NCBI GenBank assembly: GCA_027858915.1
Contig: JAQIBT010000111.1
Span: 1-64,000, forward strand
DNA: 64,000 nucleotides
DNA from: Salinisphaera sp.
Lineage (GTDB): Bacteria > Pseudomonadota > Gammaproteobacteria > Nevskiales > Salinisphaeraceae
Direction of reading: 5' to 3'
Shown here: piece by piece, positions 46,097 through 55,351 of the stretch
Position numbering within the stretch: the stretch's first letter is position 1
Layout of the letters: the number at the start of each line of letters is the position of its first letter
Made by a program: the position numbers and the translations under genes
The notes under the pieces: model-generated
Seen by the model: only the letters and a program-made list of their open reading frames with translations
What the model was told of the DNA's origin: nothing
Databases searched by the model: none

Positions 46097-47098
46097 TCAG
46101 TATCCCAGAGTTGCGACCATGATCGCCTTGATGGTGTGCAGGCGGTTTTCGGCTTGATCGAAGACGATGCTGGCCGCCGATTCGAACACCTCATCGGTGA
46201 CTTCCATGCCGTCGAGGCCATAGGTCTGAAAGAGTTTTTCCCCGTAGACCGTGTCGCGGTTGTGGAATGCCGGCAAACAGTGCATCACGCAGGTCTTGGG
46301 GTTGCCCGTGCGCGCAAGCGTCTCCCGGCTGATCTGGTAGGGGCGGAGCAACTCGATACGTTCCTCCCACGTCGATTCCGGCTCGCCCATCGAGACCCAG
46401 ACGTCCGTATACAGAAAATCGGCGTCGGCCACCGCCTCATCGAGATCATCGGTGACCGTGATCCTTGCGCCACTGGCTGCGGCCAGTGTTTCGATCTGTT
46501 CGCGTTTTTTCGGATCGGGCTGGCGCTGGGCGGGCGCGGCAATACGACAGTCCATGCCGAGCTTCGCGGCCCCGACCATTAATGACTCGGCCACGTTGTT
46601 ATGGCCGTCGCCCAGAAAACAGAACGCCGTTTGCTCGAGCGCCTTACCGCTATGCTCGCGCATGGTCAGAAAATCCGCCAGCACCTGCGTCGGATGGAAT
46701 TCGTCGGTCAGACCATTCCAGACCGGGATGCCGGCGTGAGCGGCCAGATCCTCGACGATCGATTGGCCGAAGCCACGATACTCGATGGCATCGAACATAC
46801 GGCCGAGCACGCGCGCGGTGTCCTTGACCGTTTCCGTGACGCCCATATGTGACCCCTTGGGGCCGAGATAGGTGACGTGGGCGCCCTGGTCGTGGGCGGC
46901 CACTTCGAAAGCGCAGCGCGTACGGGTGCTGTCTTTTTCGAAGACCAGCGCGATGTTGCGCCCCGACAGCATGGGCTGTTCGGTATGTGTGTTCTTAGCT
47001 ATCTTGAGCTGGGCCGCGAGCTCGATCAGATCGGTGATTTCGCGCGCTGAGAAGTCAAGAAGAGTCAGAAAACTGCGGTTATGTAAATTCAAAGCCAT
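46097..47098 (-). CDS. arcB: Ornithine carbamoyltransferase (catabolic in context)
   Basis: A 333-residue enzyme that in the ADI pathway splits citrulline into ornithine and carbamoyl phosphate. It has the carbamoyl phosphate site [11 protein letters not shown] (near residue 56), [14 protein letters not shown] (near 165), DVWVSMGE (near 232) and [11 protein letters not shown] (near 275). ATG at 47098 with GGAG upstream; a GTG two codons before is less likely. Sequence alone does not separate anabolic ArgF from catabolic ArcB; position between arcA and arcC decides for ArcB. Confidence 0.95.
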   Translation of the reverse strand: MALNLHNRSFLTLLDFSAREITDLIELAAQLKIAKNTHTEQPMLSGRNIALVFEKDSTRTRCAFEVAAHDQGAHVTYLGPKGSHMGVTETVKDTARVLGRMFDAIEYRGFGQSIVEDLAAHAGIPVWNGLTDEFHPTQVLADFLTMREHSGKALEQTAFCFLGDGHNNVAESLMVGAAKLGMDCRIAAPAQRQPDPKKREQIETLAAASGARITVTDDLDEAVADADFLYTDVWVSMGEPESTWEERIELLRPYQISRETLARTGNPKTCVMHCLPAFHNRDTVYGEKLFQTYGLDGMEVTDEVFESAASIVFDQAENRLHTIKAIMVATLGY

Positions 47099-47119
47099 GA
47101 TCACTCCGGGTTGAATGCG

Positions 47120-48340
47120 TCAGATCGGGTCACGTTGCAGCGGGCAGCTCATGCAGTGCGCGCCGCCGCGTCCGCGCGAGAGTTCGAAACCCGGGATGGT
47201 GATGACTTCTATACCGACCTTGCGCATCTGGGTATTGCTGTAGACGTTGCGGTCGTAGCCAATGACGACGCCCGGTGCGACCGCCAGCACGTTGTTGCCG
47301 TCGTCCCACTGTTCGCGTTCGGCCTCGTACTCGTCGCCGCCGGTGGGGATCACGCGCAGCTTGTCGAGCCCTAGCGCATCGGTCACGGCATCAACGAAAC
47401 TCGTTTCGGCGCGCAGATCCAGCGTGCCGGCGCGCTCGCCCCGGCGCAAACTCCAGACCCGGAAGGCGTCCACGACCGGAGGAAACATGGTCGCGGCGTC
47501 ATGATCCAGCAGCGTGAATACTGTATCCAGATGCATGGATGAACGCGCTTTGGGAAACGCGGCTGCAATCACTCGCTCGGCCCCGCCGGCAGCAAAAATA
47601 TTCAGCGTGAGGGCTTCCACGGCCTGCGGCGTTGTGCGCTCCCCCATGCCGATCAGCACCGTGCCACGCCCAATGGGCATGACATCGCCGCCTTCGATGG
47701 TCTGGCCGTCATAGTCGAGCGGCTCGTTGCCGAACCAGAATTCGAAAGGTTGCTCGGCAAACAACGGATGGAAAAGATAAATGACCTGGCAGTTCAGCGC
47801 TTCGGGCCGACGCGCCCGCTTGGCCATCGGATTAACCGACACCCCGCCGTAGATCCAGCAGGATGTATCGCGGGTGAATAGATGATTGGGCAGCGGCGGC
47901 AGGATGAAGTCGTGGCCGTCCATGGCCTCCGTGGTCAACCCGTGGCCCTGAAAAGGACTTTCGGCACGCGCCAAGCCGCCGATGAGCAGTTCCGCCAGCC
48001 TGGTCGCCGGCAGCTCGGCCAGATAGGCGCGTGCCTCAGCACACAGGGTGCTACCCAGATTGCCGGGGGTGATGGCCCGCTCCAACAGCCAGTGCCGCGC
48101 CTCGTGGATGGCCAGTGTCTCGGCCAGCAGCTCCTGCAGGTAGAGCACTTCCACCCCGCGTTCACGCAGCGAATCGACGAACACGTCGTGTTCCTCGCGG
48201 GCTCGCTTGACCCAGAGTACATCGTCGAACAGTAGCGCTTCGCGGTTACCCGGCGTCAGTCGGCGCAGGCTCAGGTCAGGACGGTGCACCAGCACGCGCC
48301 GTAGTGTGCCGACTTCGGATTGGGTACCCAACTGGCTCAT
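47120..48340 (-). CDS. arcA: Arginine deiminase
   Basis: A 406-residue hydrolase converting arginine to citrulline and ammonia, which also raises pH. Motifs: [20 protein letters not shown] near the start, [17 protein letters not shown] (near residue 150), [20 protein letters not shown] (near 213), [10 protein letters not shown] (near 267) and the catalytic Cys in [10 protein letters not shown] close to the C-terminus. ATG at 48340 behind AAGGAG. It lies 72 bases after the ornithine decarboxylase gene and 21 before arcB. Confidence 0.97.
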   Translation of the reverse strand: MSQLGTQSEVGTLRRVLVHRPDLSLRRLTPGNREALLFDDVLWVKRAREEHDVFVDSLRERGVEVLYLQELLAETLAIHEARHWLLERAITPGNLGSTLCAEARAYLAELPATRLAELLIGGLARAESPFQGHGLTTEAMDGHDFILPPLPNHLFTRDTSCWIYGGVSVNPMAKRARRPEALNCQVIYLFHPLFAEQPFEFWFGNEPLDYDGQTIEGGDVMPIGRGTVLIGMGERTTPQAVEALTLNIFAAGGAERVIAAAFPKARSSMHLDTVFTLLDHDAATMFPPVVDAFRVWSLRRGERAGTLDLRAETSFVDAVTDALGLDKLRVIPTGGDEYEAEREQWDDGNNVLAVAPGVVIGYDRNVYSNTQMRKVGIEVITIPGFELSRGRGGAHCMSCPLQRDPI

Positions 48341-48412
48341 GATAGAACTCCTTGAACACGACTCGATGCCGTGGCGGATAACAGTCTTGAAAGCGCGCGC
48401 CAACCCCGTGGG

Positions 48413-50779
48413 TCAGATCACGTTGTCGCGCACCACATAGGTATAGAGCCGCGTCGTCCCGTCGGCTTCTGCGACTGGATACAGGCCCTGGATCTCGTTC
48501 GCGAAGCCCGGGAAGCGGTTAGCGGCGGCCTCGAATAAGGTGAAGTAATCGAGCATCGGCTGGGCGCGCGCGTCGTAGAGTTCGCCGGGCACGACCACCC
48601 CGATGCCAGGCGGATAGACCAGTGCCAGGGTGGCAGCGATACGACCGTCGATCTGATCGATGGGCAGGAAATCCACGTCGTTGGCCGCCATGCGGTCCGT
48701 GGCCTGCTTGGGCGTCATGGCAGGCTCGGGACAATGTGCGGCCTTGAATTGATCGCTTTGCAGCGTCGAGGTGCACGCCTTGCGGTAGAAGTCGTGCATG
48801 TCAGCACACAGATCCCGTAGGCCCTGTCCGTCATACCGTGTACCGTGGCGATCAACCAACGTAGGAATGACCGTGTCCAGCGGCGCGTTGGCATCGTGCA
48901 GTCGCTTGAATGCCACCAGTGCACTCAGCAATGTCCCGGCCTTGCTCGACTCCAGGCCGGGCGTGAGCAAAAAAAGCAGACTGTTGAGATCGTTCTTTTC
49001 GGGCACGATCCGGTGTTCGCGCAGATATTCGGCGACCACCGCAGCAAACACGCCGTACTCGCTATAGGCGCCGGCCGTGCGCTCCGGTCCCGGCAGGAGC
49101 AGCGTCAGCTTGTTGGGGTCGGTCATGATGTAATCGGGCTCGGTATGCCCGAATCCGTGCCACTCGGCGCCCGGTTGCATCATCCAGCAGGCCGGATCCG
49201 TGGCCAGGCGGTCGGTGTCCACATCTTCCCAGGGCATGTCGCGTATTTCCGGCCCTATATCGGAAGCCGGCACGCTGAGGTGGTCCGGCACAAACGGATC
49301 GAAGAACCATTGCTTGCGCGAATCCGTTTCGGTCTGTTCGAAATGCCGTTTGAGCTGGCGGATCTTCTTGCGCAGCTCGATGCCGAGCCGGATCGTGTCG
49401 TCCCAGAGGGCCTGTCCGGAACGCCCCTTCATCATCTGTGCGCCGACATCCAGCGAGGCGAACAGCGGGTAGTAGGGCGAGGTCGAGGCATGCAGCATGT
49501 ACGTCTCGTTGAAGCGCAGATGTTCGACATGCCGGCGCTGGCCGGAAATATGACTGTCGCGGACATGAATCTGCGATGCCTGGGAAAAGCCGGCAAGCTG
49601 CTTATGCGTCGACTGGGTCGCGAAAATACCCGGCTGGTCGGCGCCGAGATTCTCCAGCCCCATGGCGAAACGGCCATGGAACAGGGGATGAAATTTCATG
49701 AAACCGGCCCAGGCTTCGTCGAAGAGGATGTAGTCGCACAACGGGCCAATTTTTTCGAGGATCGTCTGCGCGTTATAGATGGTGCCGTCGTAGCTGCACT
49801 GTTCGATCACGGCGACCCGGAACGGCCGTTCCCTGTCGGCGATCGCCGGGTCGCTAACCAGCGGATGGCGCCGGATGCTCTCGCGAATACGCTCAGCGTC
49901 GAGCGCGTCGTGATCGATTGGCCCGATCAAACCGTAGCCGTTGCGCTGAGTCGGCAAATAGACCGGGATACCACCGGCCAAGACCAGGGCCCCGTGGTGT
50001 GCCGACTTATGGTTGTTGCGGTCGAACAACACGAGATCGCCCTGCGCGACCAGCGAACTCAGCACGACCTTGTTGGAAGTCGAGGTGCCGTTGAGCACGA
50101 AGTAAGTGCGTTCAGCCCCGAATATCTTCGCCGCCGATTTTTGCGCGGCCAGTGCTGGCCCTTGGTGGGTAAGCAGATCGCCCAGTTCGACGACCGAATT
50201 GTCCAGATCGTTGCGAAAGATCGCCTCGCCGAAATGTTCCACAAACACCCGCCCGATCGGGCTTTTGCTATAAAACACGCCGCCGTTATGTCCCGGGCAA
50301 GTCCAAACCTGGTTGCCTTGTTCGGCGTAATCCACCATGGCACCAAAAAATGGCGTTTTGAGCGTGTCGGCATAGGCCTGCAGGTGGCTTGCCAGATTTT
50401 CGGCGATGAACTGCGGCGAATCCTCATCCAGGAAGATATAGCCGGTGACCTGGCTCAGCGTCGCCTCCGAAATCTGCTCAAGATGCCATCGCCAAGTCAG
50501 CAGAAAGATCGGACATTCGAGCCCGCGCAGGCGTATCCAGTCGACCAGCGCCTCGGTCTGCTCTGCGTCGCTCTCCCAGTCCCATTGCAGCACGAGGCAA
50601 CCAAAGGTGGCATTGCTGCGGATCGCGAACTTCGCATCGTCGACTGAATGTGTTTGAACCACATCGTAAGCGGTCGAATCGAGCGCTTGCATGATGCCCA
50701 GCAGTTGTCGTGATTCCGGGCGGCCGGGCGCCAGATTCGCAGCACAGAACAGGAACTGGAATAGATGGTCGTATTGCAT
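48413..50779 (-). CDS. speF: Ornithine decarboxylase, SpeF-like fold-type I
   Basis: A 788-residue PLP decarboxylase with an N-terminal wing domain (about 1-130), PLP core (FVLNGTSTSNKVVLSSLVAQ near 228, FDEAWAGFMKFHPLFHGR near 350, PLP-Lys in ATQSTHKQLAGFSQ near 388) and a C-terminal domain. The latter (LRDLCADMHDFYRKA, GRIAATLALVYPPGIGVVVP, GFANEIQGLY) resembles biodegradative ornithine decarboxylase SpeF rather than AdiA or CadA. It would turn ornithine from the ADI pathway into putrescine, consuming a proton. ATG at 50779 with AGGA upstream. It is flanked by antiporter and arcA in one operon. Lysine as substrate is not excluded. Confidence 0.85.
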   Translation of the reverse strand: MQYDHLFQFLFCAANLAPGRPESRQLLGIMQALDSTAYDVVQTHSVDDAKFAIRSNATFGCLVLQWDWESDAEQTEALVDWIRLRGLECPIFLLTWRWHLEQISEATLSQVTGYIFLDEDSPQFIAENLASHLQAYADTLKTPFFGAMVDYAEQGNQVWTCPGHNGGVFYSKSPIGRVFVEHFGEAIFRNDLDNSVVELGDLLTHQGPALAAQKSAAKIFGAERTYFVLNGTSTSNKVVLSSLVAQGDLVLFDRNNHKSAHHGALVLAGGIPVYLPTQRNGYGLIGPIDHDALDAERIRESIRRHPLVSDPAIADRERPFRVAVIEQCSYDGTIYNAQTILEKIGPLCDYILFDEAWAGFMKFHPLFHGRFAMGLENLGADQPGIFATQSTHKQLAGFSQASQIHVRDSHISGQRRHVEHLRFNETYMLHASTSPYYPLFASLDVGAQMMKGRSGQALWDDTIRLGIELRKKIRQLKRHFEQTETDSRKQWFFDPFVPDHLSVPASDIGPEIRDMPWEDVDTDRLATDPACWMMQPGAEWHGFGHTEPDYIMTDPNKLTLLLPGPERTAGAYSEYGVFAAVVAEYLREHRIVPEKNDLNSLLFLLTPGLESSKAGTLLSALVAFKRLHDANAPLDTVIPTLVDRHGTRYDGQGLRDLCADMHDFYRKACTSTLQSDQFKAAHCPEPAMTPKQATDRMAANDVDFLPIDQIDGRIAATLALVYPPGIGVVVPGELYDARAQPMLDYFTLFEAAANRFPGFANEIQGLYPVAEADGTTRLYTYVVRDNVI

Positions 50780-50865
50780 GTCATTTCCTGTTTAGTGGCC
50801 AATGCAGGCCCGAATGTCGCGTTCGTCTTGCCTGCTTTGAAGCGACGTGTACTCAGGAGCTGTCG

Positions 50866-52332
50866 TTATCCAATGCTCACGACGCCCATGGTGATAAGCA
50901 GCGCGGCGGCAATTGCCGCGACCACAAGCACGGCGGCGGCTATCGCCTCGACGCGATCGAACACCGGCGTACCGGGCGCTTTACGCTTTCGCGTGTACCA
51001 GAACACCGGAATGCCGAGTGCGAAAATGATCGTCGACAGAAGAATGAACTGCGGGCCGGCCGCATAGAGCATCCAGATCGCGTAGATCGTGCCAAGCGCA
51101 CCGGTCAGGAGCGCAGGCAGCCGATGTTCGTGCCCGTGTGCTTGGATGAAATCGGGTGTTCTGGCGTAGCGCCACAAATAGGCTGTGCTGGCAAGATACG
51201 GCGGCAGGACCGTCACCCCGGTGATCGCGATGAGCCACAGCCAGGCGTCGTGGGCAAACAACACCACGAACATGGCGGCCTGCATCACCAGCGAAGACAG
51301 CCACAAGGAAGCCGACGGCGTGTGAAACCGGTTCTCATGTGAAAGTACTTCGGGAAACACGCCGTCCTTTGCGCCCTCGAACGGTAGTTCCGCGACCATG
51401 ATGGTCCAGGCCAGCCAACAACTCAGCAGCGAGACCAAAGTGGCAATGATCATGAGGAGCGCGCCCCATTCGCCGACCGCATGCTTGAGCACGTAGGCAG
51501 TTGACGGGCTTTTCAGACCGGCGAGTTCGGGCTGTGACAGCAACGCGAACGGCAGAACCGAAATCAGAAAATACAACAGCAGGCAAAACAGCAGGCCGAT
51601 GAAGGTCGCTCTGCCGACGTCCTCGCTGCTGCGCGCACGGCCAGAAATCACCACCGCGCCTTCGATGCCGATGAACACCCACAGGGTGACCATCATGGTG
51701 CTCTTGACCTGGCTGGCGATGTTGCCCAGATGGGCCTGCACGCCCCAGATATCTGTTGTGAATCGCACGTGGCTGAACAACACGGCGACGATAACGATAA
51801 ACGCCAGGATCGGAATGATCTTGGTCGCGGTGGCGACCGCATTCAAAGACGCGGCGCGCTGCACGCCGAACAGGACGATGAAGTGCATCACCCAGATCAG
51901 GATCGAACCGCCGACAACCGCCTGCCAGCCCTGGCCGACACTTGGGAAAAAGTACCCCAGCGTCGACATGATCAGCACGGCGAACGCCACATTGCCGAAC
52001 GCCGCACTCAGCCAGTAACCCCAGGCCATCTCGAAGCCGGCGAAGCGTCCGAATCCTTCGCGCGCATAGGTATAGATACCGGCGCTCAATTCCGGGCGCT
52101 TGTCCGCCAGGGTCCGGAACGTGTTGGCCAAAAACCCTATACCGATACCGGTGACAATCCAGGCGATCACCACCGCGCCCAAAGAAGCGCCTACCGCCAT
52201 GTTCTGGGGCAGGCTGAATACGCCGCCCCCAATCATGGCGCCCACAACCAGGCCGATCAGACTGAGCAGTCCGACCTTGCGGGTCTTCGGCTGGCTGTCA
52301 ACGGCCCCATTCTTGGTTGGAATATCACTCAT
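50866..52332 (-). CDS. arcD: APC-family amino acid antiporter, ArcD-like
   Basis: A 488-residue protein with about 12 membrane helices. The first helix carries LIGLVVGAMIGGGVFSLPQN (near residue 26), the APC substrate-binding signature. WVFIGIEGAVVISGRARSSE (near 222) and a basic C-terminal part also fit the basic amino acid/polyamine antiporter subgroup (ArcD, LysP-like YjdE/AdiC). In context it exchanges arginine for ornithine, agmatine or putrescine. ATG at 52332 behind AAGGA, overlapping the upstream decarboxylase stop by eight bases. The N-terminus MSDIPTKNGA is shared with that unrelated decarboxylase. Confidence 0.88.
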   Translation of the reverse strand: MSDIPTKNGAVDSQPKTRKVGLLSLIGLVVGAMIGGGVFSLPQNMAVGASLGAVVIAWIVTGIGIGFLANTFRTLADKRPELSAGIYTYAREGFGRFAGFEMAWGYWLSAAFGNVAFAVLIMSTLGYFFPSVGQGWQAVVGGSILIWVMHFIVLFGVQRAASLNAVATATKIIPILAFIVIVAVLFSHVRFTTDIWGVQAHLGNIASQVKSTMMVTLWVFIGIEGAVVISGRARSSEDVGRATFIGLLFCLLLYFLISVLPFALLSQPELAGLKSPSTAYVLKHAVGEWGALLMIIATLVSLLSCWLAWTIMVAELPFEGAKDGVFPEVLSHENRFHTPSASLWLSSLVMQAAMFVVLFAHDAWLWLIAITGVTVLPPYLASTAYLWRYARTPDFIQAHGHEHRLPALLTGALGTIYAIWMLYAAGPQFILLSTIIFALGIPVFWYTRKRKAPGTPVFDRVEAIAAAVLVVAAIAAALLITMGVVSIG

Positions 52333-54685
52333 CGAATGTTCCTTCTGAATTGTTTTTCCGGCTTTCTAGGACACAACTCACCGTGTAAGCGTTATGGTCG
52401 GTATCCGTGGCGGTCGCCACGCCATGGACTTCGCTGCCAAAGCCCGGAAAAGCGTTTACGCTGCCTTGGCAGAACGCCAAGTAGTCGCGAATCGCATGGT
52501 TCTGGGAATTGAAACGTTCGCCGGGCATGATCAGCGGGATGCCCGGTGGATAAGGCACAACCATGACCGCGGCAGTCCGTCCGTCCAGGGCGTCGATATC
52601 GATGGCCTCGACCTGCCCACGCACCAGCTGCTCATAGGCAGCGGCTGGGGTCATGGTCGGCTCGGGAATTTCGGTATACACATCCCGCATGAGCCGTAAG
52701 GCATCGAAGCGTGTGATCAGTTGATGCATTTGCCGGCACAGATCGGCCAGACCCAGGCCGGCGTAGCCGCCCGGATGCTCTCGACTAAGGGCGGGAAAGA
52801 CCTGCTCAAGCGGCGCGTTGGCATCGAACAACGATTTGAACTCGAACAGCTCGGCAAGCAGACTGCCCCACTTGCCCTTGGTCACGCCAATCGAAAACAG
52901 GATCAGAAACGAGTACAGGCCGGTCTTTTCCACTACCAGGCCGCGATTCCACAAAAAACGAGCCACGATCGCCGCTGGAATGCCCCAGTCGGCCACGCCG
53001 CCATTGTCATTGACGCCCGGCGTCAGCACGGTGACCTTGGTCGGATCGAGCAGCGCATAACCGCTATCGGCGATATCGAAGCCGTGCCATTTGGCCGCCG
53101 GCGTCAGTAGCCAGGCGCGCGGATCGCTGGCGTCGTATTCGCCGCCATGCGTATCCGCTGGATTGCCCGCCACCGGCGGTTGCCAGAGACTGAACCACCA
53201 ATCGTTTGCCGGCAGTTCGGTGCTGACCTGAGCGAAGCGCCGTCGAAACAGCAGCGCCTCGTCCAGCACATCTTCGATCAGTGCCTGCCCGGCCGCGCCG
53301 GCCATCATCCGCGAGGCGACGTCCAGTGAAGCGATAATGCCGTACTGCGGCGAGGTCGAGGTATGCATCATGAACGCTTCATTGAAGCGGTCCGCATCCA
53401 GTGGTTGTTTATCGCTCTCGCGGACGTGCACCATCGAGGCCTGCGACAGCGCGGCCAACAACTTGTGCGTGGACTGGGTCGCAAAGATTGTGGGATGGCC
53501 CGCTCGATCGGCGGTCGCGGACATGCCGAAGCGCCCGCTATAGAAGGGATGGAAACGCGCATAGGCGAACCAGGCCTCGTCGAAATGGAGCACGTTGACG
53601 GTGTCCGCGAGTGTTTCGCTCACGGCATGGACGTCGTAGGCCAGACCGTCGTAGGTGGAATTGGTCATAACAGCCAGACGTGCGCGCGCCAGCCTGCCAT
53701 CCAGCAGCGGATGCTCGGCGAGCCGCTGCGCGATACGCGCCGGCGCCAGTTCTGCTTTCGGGATAGGACCGATGATGCCGTAGGCATTGCGCGTGGTCGG
53801 CAGATAGACCGGTACCGCCCCCGTCATGATGATGGCGTGCAGGATCGACTTGTGGCAGTTGCGGTCGACCAGTACCGCGTCGCCGCGAGTCACGTTTGCG
53901 TGCCAGACGATCTTGTTCGCGGTCGAGGTGCCATTGGTCACGAAATAGGTCCGGTCCGCGCCGAAGGTACGCGCCGCCTCGCGCTCGGCATCGCCGATGA
54001 CGCCGGAATGTTCGAGTAGCGAACCCAGCTCCGGCACAGACACGGACAGATCCGCGCGGAGCATGTTTTCGCCGAAAAACTGAAAGTAGGCTTGGCCGAC
54101 CGGCGATTTCAAAAACGCCACACCGCCGCTGTGCCCGGGCGTATGCCAGGAGTATTTGTATTCGCCGCTGTACTTGACCAGTTCGGAGAAAAAAGGCGGC
54201 AACAAGCGATCCAGATACTCGGTAACCGCTTCATCGATATGGCCGGCGATGAAGGCCGGCGTATCCTCCTGTTTCCAGAAGTAGCCTCGCACGTGCCGCA
54301 GCGCCTCGATAGAAACCTGAGCAAGCGCGAGCTTGTCGGTACACAGAAAGATCGGCACGTCCGAGTTGCGGCTCCGGATACGGGCGATCAAGTATTCCGC
54401 CGGGTGCCGGTCGCTCTTAGTGTCGATGTCGGCATTGATGATCACGGCGCTGGCATTTGAATGCGCCTGTATCAAGGCCTCTCGGTCCGGTGTCGATTGC
54501 GCGCTCAGCACTTCGTGGCCCAGCTCAATCAACCTTGACGCGAGGGCATGGATCATCTGGCTGCCGACGCCGTTTTCAGACCACTCCGGGTCGATTATCA
54601 AGATCGGGAAGTGCTTTCGCCACGGCACCGCGCGCCTCCCCGGCTGGCCCTCGTCAGCGCTATTCTTGGTTGGGATATCAGTCAT
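52325..54685 (-). CDS. adiA: Arginine decarboxylase, AdiA-like (biodegradative type)
   Basis: A 786-residue PLP decarboxylase. It opens MTDIPTKNSA, then a wing domain, then FSELVKYSGEYKYSWHTPGH (near residue 175), TYFVTNGTSTANKIVWHANV, VLVDRNCHKSILHAIIMTGA, HFDEAWFAYARFHPFYSGRF, and PLP-Lys in ATQSTHKLLAALSQAS (near 410). FSIGVTKGKWGSLLAELFEF and the C-terminal PYPPGIPLIMPGERF match AdiA better than CadA/LdcC. It would make agmatine from arginine and consume a proton. The ATG at 54685 follows AAGGA; a long in-frame upstream extension has no similarity. First gene of the operon ending in arcC. The 247 bases upstream show no clear promoter. Confidence 0.87.
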   Translation of the reverse strand: MTDIPTKNSADEGQPGRRAVPWRKHFPILIIDPEWSENGVGSQMIHALASRLIELGHEVLSAQSTPDREALIQAHSNASAVIINADIDTKSDRHPAEYLIARIRSRNSDVPIFLCTDKLALAQVSIEALRHVRGYFWKQEDTPAFIAGHIDEAVTEYLDRLLPPFFSELVKYSGEYKYSWHTPGHSGGVAFLKSPVGQAYFQFFGENMLRADLSVSVPELGSLLEHSGVIGDAEREAARTFGADRTYFVTNGTSTANKIVWHANVTRGDAVLVDRNCHKSILHAIIMTGAVPVYLPTTRNAYGIIGPIPKAELAPARIAQRLAEHPLLDGRLARARLAVMTNSTYDGLAYDVHAVSETLADTVNVLHFDEAWFAYARFHPFYSGRFGMSATADRAGHPTIFATQSTHKLLAALSQASMVHVRESDKQPLDADRFNEAFMMHTSTSPQYGIIASLDVASRMMAGAAGQALIEDVLDEALLFRRRFAQVSTELPANDWWFSLWQPPVAGNPADTHGGEYDASDPRAWLLTPAAKWHGFDIADSGYALLDPTKVTVLTPGVNDNGGVADWGIPAAIVARFLWNRGLVVEKTGLYSFLILFSIGVTKGKWGSLLAELFEFKSLFDANAPLEQVFPALSREHPGGYAGLGLADLCRQMHQLITRFDALRLMRDVYTEIPEPTMTPAAAYEQLVRGQVEAIDIDALDGRTAAVMVVPYPPGIPLIMPGERFNSQNHAIRDYLAFCQGSVNAFPGFGSEVHGVATATDTDHNAYTVSCVLESRKNNSEGTFDE

Positions 54686-54932
54686 CGTAAGTCCTTTGAA
54701 TGTTCTAATCACGAAATGACCGGTTCCACGTCCCATGCGAACGGGCTGGACGCCGCGGTCGAGTACCCCAGACACCAACGTGGCGATTACCGCGTTGGCT
54801 GGCCCTGTGACCTGGAGCCTCCGGCTCGCGTCGTTCCTGCAATTGCGGCTGCCAATTACGCGGTTCATCGCGATCATTGGCGCCTGGCGGTTCTATGTTC
54901 AGCACCCGTTCGGATTCCAGTGTCGCTGGGCG

Positions 54933-55169
54933 CTATTCGGCGGCTAAATCCTGTTTCATGCGGCTGTATTCCTCGCGCGGGACATCGCCACGGGCATAGC
55001 GCTCGTTGAGGATATCGAGCGCATTCTTGGCGGGCGGGACGAGATAGCGCTGGTTGACGCGGTAGGCATAGCCCCAGTGGCCGAAGCTCGAGATCAGCAG
55101 GAACCAGACGCCGAACCAGAGGAGCCAGCTCCAGCCGAAATTCCAGTGGGTCATATAGTCGTGTGTCAT
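54933..55169 (-). CDS. Small membrane SHOCT-domain protein, copy B
   Basis: A 78-residue near-twin of the protein at 44120-44356: same helix (WLLWFGVWFLLISSFGHWGY) and SHOCT part (ALDILNERYARGDVPREEYS). Differences cluster at the N-terminus (MTHW for LANW) and the last 15 residues. ATG at 55169. It precedes the arginine decarboxylase operon by 247 bases in the same direction and may share its promoter. Confidence 0.85.
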   Translation of the reverse strand: MTHDYMTHWNFGWSWLLWFGVWFLLISSFGHWGYAYRVNQRYLVPPAKNALDILNERYARGDVPREEYSRMKQDLAAE

Positions 55170-55272
55170 TGCGATCACCGATGCTGCTCAATCGATGGCG
55201 AACGCCATCGCGGCGTCCTGGCACGGCCCTTGAAGGACCGAACTCTTACGCTAACGATTCGACTATGGGCGC
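54985..55272. repeat. 288-bp direct repeat, right copy
   Basis: Counterpart of 44172-44459. The palindrome CGATGGCG-AA-CGCCATCG recurs at 55193-55210. Same orientation as the left copy, so recombination would delete the 10.8 kb between them, including the arginine/ornithine operon. Confidence 0.9.
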
Positions 55273-55351
55273 GATGCGACGCCCGTTCCGTGCGTCATCA
55301 CACTTAGCGGTTCAATATATGAAACTGGGTCACGGAAGCCGTCGGCACGGA

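Noticed and set aside
54686-54877. 64-residue extension of the arginine decarboxylase
   Set aside because: No similarity to the family; the ATG at 54685 has a good AAGGA sequence.
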